Of a DNA stretch of 46,411 nucleotides, positions 28,641 through 35,819 are shown piece by piece. The notes beneath the pieces were generated by a model, which made no database searches, was not told where the DNA came from, and saw only the letters and a list, made by a program, of their open reading frames with translations. Made by a program: the position numbers and the translations under genes. The stretch is from DASSKO01 sp035690425 (GTDB lineage Bacteria; Actinomycetota; Actinomycetes; Propionibacteriales; Nocardioidaceae), in the NCBI GenBank assembly GCA_035690425.1, contig DASSKO010000005.1, forward strand, positions 1-46,411, written 5' to 3'. How positions within the stretch are numbered: the stretch's first letter is position 1; the number at the start of each line of letters is the position of its first letter.

Positions 28641-29323
28641 CGCTGTTGCAGTGGCTGCTCGAGGGCACGTTCGGCATCGGTGACTCCGAGATCCTGGTGC
28701 GCGAGGTCGTCGGCAACGGGTTCGGGCTGGCCAGCGCGATCTTCGGAATGCGGCGGGTGGTGGCCGCGTGGCCGGTGGGCATCCTCGGCAACATCGTGCT
28801 GTTCACCGTCTTCGTGGGCGGCATCCTCGACAAGCCGCAGGTACACGACCTGTGGGGCCAGGCGGGCCGGCAGGTCTTCTTCCTCGTGGTGAGCGTCTAC
28901 GGGTGGTGGCGGTGGTCGCGGTCGCGCCGCAACCATGAGGCCGCAGACGGCCGCGCCATCGCGCCGCGTTGGGCGACATGGAACGAGCGCGCGGTGCTGG
29001 TCGCAGTCACCGGCGTGCTGCTCGTGGTGTTCGTGCCGATGCTGCGCGCCCTGGACTCCTGGGGCCCGCTGTCTGATGCCTGGATCCTGACCGGCAGCAT
29101 CCTGGCGACGTACTCGATGGCCCGGGGATGGGTGGACTTCTGGCTGATCTGGGTCTTGGTCGACCTGGTGGGCGTGCCGCTGGCCTTCCGGGCGGGCTAC
29201 TACCCGTCCGGCTGCCTCTACCTGGTCTACGGGCTGTTCTGCCTGTGGGGCTTCTGGACCTGGCACCGCGCGCAGCAGCGGCAGCGGCAGCCCGACGGCA
29301 CCCACGCGGAGGTGGTGGCATGA
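28637..29323 (+). CDS. PnuC-family transporter, probably riboflavin importer RibM
   Basis: A 228-residue membrane protein with about seven hydrophobic segments. The Trp/Tyr-rich segments VSVYGWWRWSR and VYGLFCLWGFWTWHRAQ, together with ILGNIVLFTVF and SMARGWVDFWLIWVLVD, are typical of PnuC-type vitamin facilitators. Family members import nicotinamide riboside, thiamine or riboflavin. Because it sits inside an FMN-riboswitch-controlled rib operon, overlapping both neighbours by 4 bp, a RibM/PnuX-like riboflavin uptake role is the best reading; a nicotinamide-nucleoside role cannot be excluded. Confidence 0.85.
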   Translation: MTLLQWLLEGTFGIGDSEILVREVVGNGFGLASAIFGMRRVVAAWPVGILGNIVLFTVFVGGILDKPQVHDLWGQAGRQVFFLVVSVYGWWRWSRSRRNHEAADGRAIAPRWATWNERAVLVAVTGVLLVVFVPMLRALDSWGPLSDAWILTGSILATYSMARGWVDFWLIWVLVDLVGVPLAFRAGYYPSGCLYLVYGLFCLWGFWTWHRAQQRQRQPDGTHAEVVA

Positions 29324-30552
29324 CCCAGGTGCGACTGGACTCGATCGAGCAGGCCCTGACGGAGATCCGCGCCGGTCGGCCCGTCATCGTGGTCGACGAC
29401 GAGGACCGCGAGAACGAAGGCGACCTGATCCTTGCTGCCGGCAAGGTCACGCCGGCGTGGATGGCGTTCACGATCCGGCACACCTCCGGCGTGATCTGCG
29501 TGCCGATGCAAGGCCCGGCGCTGGACCGGCTGGGCATCCCGCTGATGACGCCGCACAACCGTGAGCGCCTGCGCACGGCGTACACGGTGTCGGTCGACGC
29601 CCGCGACGGGGTGACCACGGGCATCTCCGCGGCCGACCGCGCGCACACGGTGCGGGTGCTCGTCGACTCCGCCACCGAGCCGTACGAGCTCGTGCAGCCG
29701 GGGCACATCTTCCCGCTGCGTGCCCGCGACGGCGGAGTGCTGGTGCGTCCCGGGCACACCGAGGCCGCGGTCGACCTCGCGCGACTCGCCGGGATGAACC
29801 CGGCCGGGGTCATCGCGGAGCTGGTCAACGACGATGGCACGATGAAGCGGGGTCAGGACCTGCGTGACTTCGCGGACGAGCACGGACTTGCGATGATCGC
29901 GATCGCGGACCTGATCACGCACCGGCGCCGGCACGAGAGTCAGGTCGAGCGGCTGGCGAGCACCCGGCTGCCCACGGCGTACGGCGAGTTCGTGGCGCAC
30001 GGGTATCGCAACACCGTCGACCAGTCCGAGCACATCGCCCTGGTGATGGGGGATCTCGGCGACGGCACCGACGTCCTCACGCGGATGCATTCCGAGTGCC
30101 TGACCGGCGACGTGCTGGGGTCCCTGCGCTGTGACTGCGGTCCGCAGCTGCAGGCGGCGCTGGAGACCGTCGCGGCCGAGGGGCGCGGTGTGGTGGTCTA
30201 TCTGCGTGGCCATGAGGGTCGCGGGATCGGGCTGTTGCACAAGCTGCGGGCGTACTCGCTGCAAGACGTCGGCCACGACACCGTCGACGCCAACCTGGAG
30301 CTCGGTCTGCCCGCCGACAGCCGGGACTACGGCACCGGCGCGCAGATCCTGGCAGACCTCGACGTCAAGAGCGTGCGGCTGCTGACCAACAACCCGCGCA
30401 AGCACACCGGTCTGGAGGCCTACGGGATCGGTGTCAGCGCGCGCGTCGGTATGCCGATCGCGCCGAACCCGGCCAACATTCGCTATCTGCAGACCAAGCG
30501 AGACCGGATGGGGCACGACCTGCCCCACCTTCACGACGGGGACATAACCTGA
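29320..30552 (+). CDS. ribBA: Bifunctional 3,4-DHBP synthase/GTP cyclohydrolase II
   Basis: A 410-residue fusion providing both precursors of lumazine. The N-terminal RibB domain has VVDDEDRENEGDL, HTSGVICVPM and DARDGVTTGISA. The RibA domain from about residue 205 binds zinc through Cys260, Cys271 and Cys273 (HSECLTGD and RCDCGPQL), with YLRGHEGRGIGL and LTNNPRKH for catalysis. Both halves look intact. ATG 29320 overlaps the transporter stop and has GGAGGTGG upstream. The TGA overlaps ribH by one base. Confidence 0.97.
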   Translation: MTQVRLDSIEQALTEIRAGRPVIVVDDEDRENEGDLILAAGKVTPAWMAFTIRHTSGVICVPMQGPALDRLGIPLMTPHNRERLRTAYTVSVDARDGVTTGISAADRAHTVRVLVDSATEPYELVQPGHIFPLRARDGGVLVRPGHTEAAVDLARLAGMNPAGVIAELVNDDGTMKRGQDLRDFADEHGLAMIAIADLITHRRRHESQVERLASTRLPTAYGEFVAHGYRNTVDQSEHIALVMGDLGDGTDVLTRMHSECLTGDVLGSLRCDCGPQLQAALETVAAEGRGVVVYLRGHEGRGIGLLHKLRAYSLQDVGHDTVDANLELGLPADSRDYGTGAQILADLDVKSVRLLTNNPRKHTGLEAYGIGVSARVGMPIAPNPANIRYLQTKRDRMGHDLPHLHDGDIT

Positions 30553-31049
30553 TGAGCGGTGAAGGAAAGCCTGACCTGGCTGGCCTGGACCTGGCTGAGG
30601 CGGACTGCTCGGCCCTGCGGGTCGGCGTGGTCGCCGCGACCTGGCACGCCACGGTGATGGACGGCCTCCTCGGCGGGGCGCTGCGCGCGCTCAGCGAGGC
30701 CCAGGTCGAAGCGCCCACGGTGATCCGGGTGCCGGGGTCGTTCGAGCTGCCGGTGATGGTCGCCGAGGTGGCCAAGCACGGGTACGACGCCGTGGTCGCG
30801 CTCGGCGTCATCATCCGCGGCGGCACCCCCCATTTCGAGTACGTCTGCCGGGCGGCGACCGACGGGCTGTCGCGGGTGGCGCTCGACAGCGGGGTGCCGG
30901 TGGGCTTCGGCGTGCTGACGTGCGATGACGAGCAGCAGGCGCTGGACCGCACGGGCGGAGAGGGTGCGCGGGAGGACAAGGGCCACGAGGTCGCCCAGGC
31001 GGCGATGGTGACCGCGTTGGAGATTCGCCGGCTGCGGCATCCGTACTGA
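30552..31049 (+). CDS. ribH: 6,7-dimethyl-8-ribityllumazine synthase
   Basis: A 165-residue subunit of the icosahedral or pentameric lumazine synthase. Key motifs are VPGSFELPV, ALGVIIRGGTPHFEYVC with the catalytic His, and VPVGFGVLTCDDEQQALDR. ATG 30552 overlaps the ribBA stop (TGATG). This completes the classical set ribD-E-BA-H; no flavokinase/FAD synthase gene is in the window. It ends 285 bp before hisE. Confidence 0.97.
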   Translation: MSGEGKPDLAGLDLAEADCSALRVGVVAATWHATVMDGLLGGALRALSEAQVEAPTVIRVPGSFELPVMVAEVAKHGYDAVVALGVIIRGGTPHFEYVCRAATDGLSRVALDSGVPVGFGVLTCDDEQQALDRTGGEGAREDKGHEVAQAAMVTALEIRRLRHPY

Positions 31050-31056
31050 CGGTGCC

Positions 31057-31305
31057 TCAGCCCTTGCGCACATGCTCAGGCGGCGTGGCCATGCGGGTCG
31101 CGCCACGGCGGATGTCCTCGGTGTCGGTGTCGCCGAGCACGTGGAGGGCTCTCGTCGACAGGGCGGAGCGTCCGTCTTCTACTGTCCCGTGAAAGGTGTA
31201 CGCCGAGCCGCCCGTTTCGTGCACGTCTTTCACTGACCCGTGAAAAACGTACGGGCGGGTGAGGCCGCGACGCGCGGGCGCGGGCCCGAGACAGCCGACA
31301 GCCAC
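31057..31305 (-). CDS. Possible small hypothetical protein between ribH and hisE
   Basis: An open frame of 82 residues from GTG 31305, or 58 from GTG 31233. The last 35 codons (through LHVLGDTDTEDIRRG and ATPPEHVRKG) have the high G+C third positions of real genes here, while the first half does not and covers the paired operator-like repeats. The repeats appear in the protein as YVFHGSVKD and YTFHGTVED, 17 residues apart. I recognise no family. It may be a genuine short gene, an old gene end, or chance. Confidence 0.25.
   Translation of the reverse strand: MAVGCLGPAPARRGLTRPYVFHGSVKDVHETGGSAYTFHGTVEDGRSALSTRALHVLGDTDTEDIRRGATRMATPPEHVRKG
31173..31253. repeat. Pair of 30-bp imperfect direct repeats, 51 bp apart
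   Basis: Bases 31173-31202 and 31224-31253 agree at 24 of 30 positions (shared core CCCGTGAAA, ends CGTCTT and GTACG). The second copy contains the palindrome TTTCAC-N6-GTGAAA at 31228-31245; the first has a degenerate left arm (TTCTAC). The offset equals about five helical turns, so both would face the same side of the DNA, as paired operators do. Confidence 0.6.
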
Positions 31306-31320
31306 GCGTGGGCGACACCA

Positions 31321-31326
31321 TAGGGT
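31321..31326 (+). promoter_or_regulatory. Likely -10 element (TAGGGT) of hisE
   Basis: TAGGGT ends 8 nt before ATG 31335 and supports that ATG over the upstream in-frame GTG at 31308. Confidence 0.45.
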
Positions 31327-31334
31327 TGCTCACC

Positions 31335-31598
31335 ATGAAGACGTTCGACGAGCTGTTCGCCGAGCTCACCGACAAGGCCACCACCCGACCCGACGGATCC
31401 GGCACCGTGGACGCCCTCGACGCCGGAGTCCATCAGATCGGCAAGAAGCTGGTCGAGGAGGCCGCCGAGTCCTGGATGGCGGCCGAGCACGAGGGCAGAG
31501 AGCGGGCGGCCGAGGAGATCAGCCAGCTGCTTTACCACGCCCAGGTGCTCATGCTCGCCTGCGACCTGTCGCTCGACGACGTCTACGCGCACCTGTGA
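31335..31598 (+). CDS. hisE: Phosphoribosyl-ATP pyrophosphatase
   Basis: An 87-residue MazG-like enzyme that hydrolyses phosphoribosyl-ATP to phosphoribosyl-AMP, step two of histidine synthesis. Conserved segments are MKTFDELFAELTDKA at the start, GVHQIGKKLVEEAAES with the metal-binding Glu residues, and AAEEISQLLYHAQVLML. The length exactly matches stand-alone actinobacterial HisE. hisG follows after 11 bp. Confidence 0.95.
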   Translation: MKTFDELFAELTDKATTRPDGSGTVDALDAGVHQIGKKLVEEAAESWMAAEHEGRERAAEEISQLLYHAQVLMLACDLSLDDVYAHL

Positions 31599-31609
31599 GG
31601 TCTGGCCGC

Positions 31610-32455
31610 ATGCTCAAGATCGCCGTACCCAACAAGGGCTCACTGGCGGACGCGTCCGCGCAGCTGCTGCGCGAGGCCGGCTACCGTCAGCGCAAGGACT
31701 CCAAGGAGCTCGTGCTCACCGACGCCGCCAACGGCGCAGAGTTCTTCTACCTGCGTCCTCGAGACATCGCCGTGTACGTCGGCGAAGGGACGCTCGACAT
31801 CGGCATCACCGGACGTGACCTGTTGCTGGACTCGCAGGCGCAGGCGCGGGAGGTGCGGCCGCTCGGGTTCGGGGAGTCTCGCTTCCGGTTCGCGGCACCC
31901 CCCGGTGTCATCGGCGGCGTCGACGACCTGAAAGGCAAGCGGATCGCCACCTCCTACGCCGGCATCATGGACAGCTTCCTCGCCGAGCGCGACATCGAGG
32001 CGCACGTGATCCGGCTGGACGGCGCGGTGGAGTCGGCCATCCGGCTCGGCGTGGCCGACGTGATCGCTGATGTCGTCGAGACCGGCTCGACGCTGCGCCA
32101 GGCCGGCCTGGAGATCGTCGCGGACACGATCCTGCGGTCCGAGGCCGTGCTGATCACGCGCCGCGACGCCGCCGACCCGCCGGGGCTCGAGGTCTTCCTG
32201 CGCCGCGTCCACGGTGTTCTGGTCGCGCGCAGTTACGTGATGATGGACTACGACATCCGGGCCGAGCGGGTCGAGGAGGCGTGCGACCTGACGCCTGGCA
32301 TCGAGTCGCCGACCGTGTCGCCACTGCACCGTGAGGGCTGGGTAGCGGTGCGCGCGATGGTGCTACGCGACCAGGCGCAGAAGATCATGGACGACCTCTG
32401 GGAGCTGGGTGCGCGGGGCATCTTGGTGACCGACATCCACGCGTGCCGGTTGTGA
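31610..32455 (+). CDS. hisG: ATP phosphoribosyltransferase (long form)
   Basis: A 281-residue enzyme for the first committed step of histidine synthesis. LKIAVPNKGSL and VGEGTLDIGITGRDLL belong to domain I, ADVIADVVETGSTLRQAGL is the PRPP loop, and the last about 75 residues (SPTVSPLHREGWVAV, GARGILVTDIHACRL) form the HisG_C regulatory domain responsible for histidine feedback. Thus it is the hexameric long form and needs no HisZ. It overlaps the next gene by one base. Confidence 0.97.
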   Translation: MLKIAVPNKGSLADASAQLLREAGYRQRKDSKELVLTDAANGAEFFYLRPRDIAVYVGEGTLDIGITGRDLLLDSQAQAREVRPLGFGESRFRFAAPPGVIGGVDDLKGKRIATSYAGIMDSFLAERDIEAHVIRLDGAVESAIRLGVADVIADVVETGSTLRQAGLEIVADTILRSEAVLITRRDAADPPGLEVFLRRVHGVLVARSYVMMDYDIRAERVEEACDLTPGIESPTVSPLHREGWVAVRAMVLRDQAQKIMDDLWELGARGILVTDIHACRL

Positions 32456-32928
32456 TGGTGACGGGTATGCCCACCACCGCGTCGTCGCTGCCATGGAGCT
32501 ACCGACCGCTCGGTGTGCGGGTCGTGCTGCCGCTGCTGGCCACCCTGCTGGTCGTGGTGATCGCCGTCGGGTGGGTGACGTTGCCGTCGAGCGTCCGTGG
32601 GGCCTTCACGGTATGGCAGATCATCACGCTGCTGCTGCTGCTCGGGGCCATGCTGGCCGGCATGTACGGCCTGGCGCGGTGCCGGGTGCGCGCCACGGAC
32701 GCCGGCGTGGAGGTGGTCAACGTGTTCAGGCGCCGGTGGCTGGCCTGGCCGCAGATCCTGCGGGTCAGTCAGCGTCCCGGCGACCCGTGGGCGGTGCTCG
32801 ACACCGACGACGGCACCGCGGTGGCCGTGATGGCGATCCAGGGCTCCGACGGTGCCCGCGCCCGGGCCGCGGTGCAGCGGCTCGCGACGCTGGTCGAGCA
32901 GCAGACGCCGACCACCCGCAACGACTGA
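32455..32928 (+). CDS. PH-domain-containing small membrane protein
   Basis: A 157-residue protein with two hydrophobic helices (VVLPLLATLLVVVIAVGWV and IITLLLLLGAMLAGMYGLA) and a C-terminal half resembling the bacterial PH-like fold (VRATDAGVEVVNVFRRRWLAWPQI). Relatives commonly follow hisG in actinobacteria and are of unknown function. ATG 32455 overlaps the hisG stop, so it is probably translated with hisE-hisG. Confidence 0.75.
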   Translation: MVTGMPTTASSLPWSYRPLGVRVVLPLLATLLVVVIAVGWVTLPSSVRGAFTVWQIITLLLLLGAMLAGMYGLARCRVRATDAGVEVVNVFRRRWLAWPQILRVSQRPGDPWAVLDTDDGTAVAVMAIQGSDGARARAAVQRLATLVEQQTPTTRND

Positions 32929-32992
32929 CCGGCCGCATTGCCCCCACGAAACCTGTCGCGACGCGGCCGGCGGCGGCGTTACCGTCACGGCC

Positions 32993-33073
32993 ATGGCCTG
33001 GTCCCTTCGTCCGCTGACCCGCGGCGACGTCCCGGCGTGGGCGGTACGGGTGCAGACCGGACTGGGGTCATGA
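32993..33073 (+). pseudogene. Decayed N-terminus of a GNAT acetyltransferase
   Basis: ATG 32993 begins MAWSLRPLTRGDVPAWA, which closely matches the opening of many actinobacterial GNAT N-acetyltransferases, but the frame leaves the pattern after about 17 codons and stops at 33073. No acetyl-CoA motif follows in any frame. A short unrelated peptide is the alternative. Confidence 0.4.
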
Positions 33074-33249
33074 GTCATTGGCTCCCCTATCCCGTGCGTT
33101 CGTCCGGGCGTTGGGTGCCGGACCAGTCGCCGCAGGGTGTGGCAAGGTGGCGAGGTGGGCCGGCCACCGTTCTGGCCACCGGACGGGCCGTGAGATTCGA
33201 GGATCTGCCGCAGAACGACTGGCCGAGTGGCGGGACGAGGGCGGGCCGA
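33074..33249. other. Non-coding or degenerate stretch
   Basis: With the GNAT remnant and the short spacer before it, this makes a 321-bp gene-free interval (32929-33249). Frames are open here but look like low-quality Arg/Gly/Pro strings. I see a short direct repeat (GGCCACCG twice, around 33160-33180) and nothing else. Confidence 0.4.
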
Positions 33250-33831
33250 TCACATCCACCGGATCGGCTGACCGTCCGGGCCGTCGCCCCGCAGCACGAT
33301 GTCGGCTCGTTCCCGCGTCGCCTGCCGCGCGTGCTCGGCTGCCTCGTGCCGCATCCAGGCCAGCCACTGCGGCAGCACCGCTTCGCCGTCGCGCTCGACA
33401 CCCCGCCGTACGCGCATGTCCGCAGACACCTCGATCCAGAGCAGCAGCGACGACACGTCGTCGAGTGCCCGCGCTCCCGATCCGACTCCCTCGAGGATGA
33501 GGACCCCAGGCACGGGTACGTCGACCCAGTCCCCGAATGCGCCGGCGTCCCAGTCGTACCGCTGGTAGCGGGCCGGCTGTCCGGCAGCGAGCGGCTCGAC
33601 AAGCTGCCCACGGACTCGGTTGTGCACCTCGGCGAAGTCGGTCTCCCAACCGCGGTAGAGGTCGTCCATGTGCACCACGACCGAGTCCGGCAGCTCGTCC
33701 GCGAGACCGGCGGCGAGCGTGGTCTTGCCCGAGCCCGCCGGCCCGTCCAGGAGCACCAGCCGGGTGTTTGCGAGCCGCGGTCGAGCCGAGGCGATCCGGG
33801 CGGCCAGGTCGGCGTGGGTGAGGATGTCCAT
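33250..33831 (-). CDS. Uridine kinase-like P-loop protein
   Basis: A 193-residue cytoplasmic NTPase/kinase. The Walker A motif is LLDGPAGSGKTTLA at about residue 30, VVVHMDDLYRGWE gives the acidic catalytic DD and LILEGVGSG the Walker-B-like strand, as in uridine kinase and phosphoribulokinase relatives. It is shorter than Udk and likely to have a (deoxy)nucleoside or small-molecule substrate. ATG 33831 is preceded on the minus strand by TAGGGT (plus-strand 33843-33848), 11 nt away. It is divergent from sseB over 47 bp. Confidence 0.82.
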   Translation of the reverse strand: MDILTHADLAARIASARPRLANTRLVLLDGPAGSGKTTLAAGLADELPDSVVVHMDDLYRGWETDFAEVHNRVRGQLVEPLAAGQPARYQRYDWDAGAFGDWVDVPVPGVLILEGVGSGARALDDVSSLLLWIEVSADMRVRRGVERDGEAVLPQWLAWMRHEAAEHARQATRERADIVLRGDGPDGQPIRWM

Positions 33832-33866
33832 CTCGGGCGTCGACCCTAGCGCCCGGCCAGGGTTTG

Positions 33867-33872
33867 TAGCGT
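33867..33872 (+). promoter_or_regulatory. Likely -10 element (TAGCGT) of the SseB gene
   Basis: TAGCGT ends 6 nt before GTG 33879; a leaderless start is expected. Confidence 0.4.
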
Positions 33873-33878
33873 GGGCCC

Positions 33879-34394
33879 GTGCACGACATCCCAGACCCGG
33901 GCTTCGCCGGCGACCAGGGCGCGGCAGACCCCGACCTTCGCCGGGCCCTGGCGGCGGCCGCCGGCGGGGGACCGACCGGACCGGCGCTCGCGCTGCTGCT
34001 GCGCTCGCGGCTGCTGGTGCCCGTGGTCGCCGTCCGCGGCGAGAGCGAGCCCGACGAGCAGCGGCTCGCCCATGACAAGTCCGCCGACATGGCCGCGGTG
34101 CTGATGACCGGTCGTGACGGCCGGAAGGCGCTGCTGGCGTTCTCCGGCACCGATGCGTTGGCGGCGTGGGACCCGCAGGCCCGGCCGGTTCCGGTCGCCG
34201 CCTCCGTGGCCGCCCAGGCCGCCCTCGCCGAGGGGGCCGGCGCACTGGTCGTCGACGTGGCCGGCCCGGCGATGTACGTGCTCGAGGGCGGTGACCTGCA
34301 GCACGCCGCGTCCGGATCGGTCCTGGTGCGCGCGGGAGATCGCTACGGCTGGACCCGCCGCGAGGGGGGTGACGGCGCGACGGGGCCGGTGTAA
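33879..34394 (+). CDS. SseB-family protein
   Basis: A 171-residue soluble protein. The pattern RSRLLVPVVAV, then DMAAVLMTGRDGRKALLAFSG, then DALAAWDP and VPVAAS matches the SseB N-terminal domain (Pfam SseB), common next to the infC locus in actinobacteria; function unknown. GTG 33879 is the only start that retains the domain. The last 52 bp overlap the convergent DUF1844 gene; the C-terminal tail (RREGGDGATGPV) is beyond the domain. Confidence 0.82.
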   Translation: MHDIPDPGFAGDQGAADPDLRRALAAAAGGGPTGPALALLLRSRLLVPVVAVRGESEPDEQRLAHDKSADMAAVLMTGRDGRKALLAFSGTDALAAWDPQARPVPVAASVAAQAALAEGAGALVVDVAGPAMYVLEGGDLQHAASGSVLVRAGDRYGWTRREGGDGATGPV

Positions 34395-34732
34395 CGCTCG
34401 CCGGGGGCCTCACCCGGTGCGTCCGGCACTGCGGAGGCATCCCGAAACGCCAGCTGCAGGCTGCGCAGGCCGTCGCGCAGCGGCGCGGCATGGTGGTGGC
34501 CGAGCCGGGGGACGGCGGCGTCGAGCAGACCGGCGAGTGCGTTGATCAGGGTGCGCGCCTCGTCGAGGTCGCGGTGCTCGGGAAGGTCCTCGGCGAGTCC
34601 GAGCTGCACGGCTGCGGCGCTCATCAGGTGCACAGCCGTGGTCTGCACCACCTCACGGGCGGGTACGTCGGCGATGTCGAGCGAGGGTCCGTGGCCGGGA
34701 ATGCCTGCGGGCTCGGCGGCGTTCTCTCCCAT
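34343..34732 (-). CDS. DUF1844 domain-containing protein
   Basis: A 129-residue protein whose core (VVQTTAVHLMSAAAVQLGL, then DLDEARTLINALAGLLD) is the DUF1844 signature, a small helical family of unknown function that is usually encoded beside infC in actinobacteria. The Pro/Ser-rich last about 25 residues overlap the 3' end of the SseB gene. ATG 34732 is divergent from infC and shares its 307-bp upstream region. Confidence 0.85.
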   Translation of the reverse strand: MGENAAEPAGIPGHGPSLDIADVPAREVVQTTAVHLMSAAAVQLGLAEDLPEHRDLDEARTLINALAGLLDAAVPRLGHHHAAPLRDGLRSLQLAFRDASAVPDAPGEAPGERYTGPVAPSPPSRRVQP

Positions 34733-34746
34733 GCGGGTTAGCCTCG

Positions 34747-34770
34747 CACGTGCGCCAGGAGGTGCACGTG
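34747..34770. promoter_or_regulatory. Inverted repeat CACGTGC-N10-GCACGTG in the infC/DUF1844 upstream region
   Basis: Both arms (34747-34753, 34764-34770) are perfect and each holds a CACGTG core. It covers the -35 position relative to TATCCT at 34786 and lies 15 bp from the DUF1844 start, where an operator could act on either gene. Confidence 0.4.
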
Positions 34771-34785
34771 AGCGGTGCCGACTGC

Positions 34786-34791
34786 TATCCT
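34786..34791 (+). promoter_or_regulatory. Likely -10 element (TATCCT) of infC-rpmI-rplT
   Basis: It would give a leader of about 240 nt ahead of infC. No good -35 hexamer is visible. Confidence 0.4.
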
Positions 34792-34797
34792 GGCAGC

Positions 34798-35039
34798 CGA
34801 CTGATCCCCTGGGATCCACAAGCGGAGCCTCGCTCCCACCCGCATCGGCCGCCGGTCGTCGGGTCACGGTCTGCGAAGCCTTCGGGCTTCGTGCTGGTGC
34901 GTCCTCCTACCGAGGGCGTTCTGGTGGTGGCCTCCGCCTGTGATCGGCGGAGGCCTTCGTCGTCAGATGGAACCGTGTTTCTCTGGGCGAGAGCTTTCGG
35001 CGGCGGTCACCCTACCGAGAACGACTCCCTGGAGGACCC
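34798..35039 (+). promoter_or_regulatory. infC: Structured infC leader
   Basis: The untranslated stretch contains a hairpin with a TTCG tetraloop (CGAAGCC 34874-34880 with GGCTTCG 34885-34891) and a second, perfect 10-bp hairpin (GGCCTCCGCC 34929-34938 with GGCGGAGGCC 34946-34955) followed by TTCGTCGTC, which looks like an attenuator. Long leaders that sense free L20 or IF-3 are known before infC in other bacteria; that this one does so is inference. Confidence 0.5.
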
Positions 35040-35708
35040 ATCAGCACAGAGCTGCGCGTTAACGACCGGATCCGCGTCCCCGAGGTACGGCTTGTCGGTC
35101 CCAACGGCGAGCAGGTCGGGATCGTGCGCATCGAGGACGCCCTGCGGCTGGCCCAGGAGGCCGACCTCGACCTGGTCGAGGTCGCGGCGACCGCGCGCCC
35201 GCCGGTCTGCAAGCTCATGGACTACGGCAAGTTCAAGTACGAGAACGCCCAGAAGGCGCGCGAGGCCCGTCGTAACCAGGTCAACACGGTCATCAAGGAG
35301 ATGAAGCTCCGGCCGAAGATCGACCAGCACGACTACGAGACCAAGAAGGGTCACGTGGTCCGGTTTCTGCGGCAGGGCGACAAGGTCAAGATCACGATCA
35401 TGTTCCGCGGCCGCGAGCAGCACCGTCCCGAGCTGGGGTTCAGGCTGCTGCAACGGCTGGCCGAGGACGTCTCCGACCTCGCGTTCGTGGAGTCCCAGCC
35501 CAAGCAGGACGGCCGCAACATGACCATGGTGCTCGGCCCGACGAAGAAGAAGGCCGAGGCGCGTGCGGAGGTGCGGGCCGAGAAGGCCAGGGTGGCAGCC
35601 GAGCGCGAGGCCGACCGGGAGGCAGAGCGCGCCGATCGCCCGGCCGTGGAGCCTGCCGAGGACAAGAAGCCGCGCCGCCGCTCGGAGAACCTCGACCCCG
35701 ACGTGTGA
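35040..35708 (+). CDS. infC: Translation initiation factor IF-3, apparent ATC start
   Basis: A 222-residue factor that binds the 30S subunit and checks start codons. The N-terminal domain (LRVNDRIRVPEVRLVGPNGE, then IEDALRLAQEADLDLVEV) and C-terminal domain (KIDQHDYETKKGHVVRFL, VKITIMFRGREQ) are complete only if translation begins at ATC 35040, directly behind GGAGGA (35031-35036). No ATG, GTG or TTG lies upstream in frame that fits; the first one, GTG 35124, would delete 28 conserved residues. Non-canonical starts let IF-3 repress its own gene. The last about 45 residues are a charged Ala/Glu/Arg tail, usual in actinobacteria. Confidence 0.93.
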   Translation: MSTELRVNDRIRVPEVRLVGPNGEQVGIVRIEDALRLAQEADLDLVEVAATARPPVCKLMDYGKFKYENAQKAREARRNQVNTVIKEMKLRPKIDQHDYETKKGHVVRFLRQGDKVKITIMFRGREQHRPELGFRLLQRLAEDVSDLAFVESQPKQDGRNMTMVLGPTKKKAEARAEVRAEKARVAAEREADREAERADRPAVEPAEDKKPRRRSENLDPDV

Positions 35709-35819
35709 CCGCCGACGCACCTCTGCGGAGGTGCCGCAGGTGTGTATCCGCCAGTCAGCGCCAGGGAGTCAGACACCAGCGCAAGTCAGTTCCAGCAACG
35801 AACAGAGAGGGCGACCACA

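Noticed and set aside
31173..31253. Paired repeats considered as an attachment site or insertion-sequence ends
   Set aside because: They are direct rather than inverted, only 51 bp apart, with no transposase or integrase gene near.
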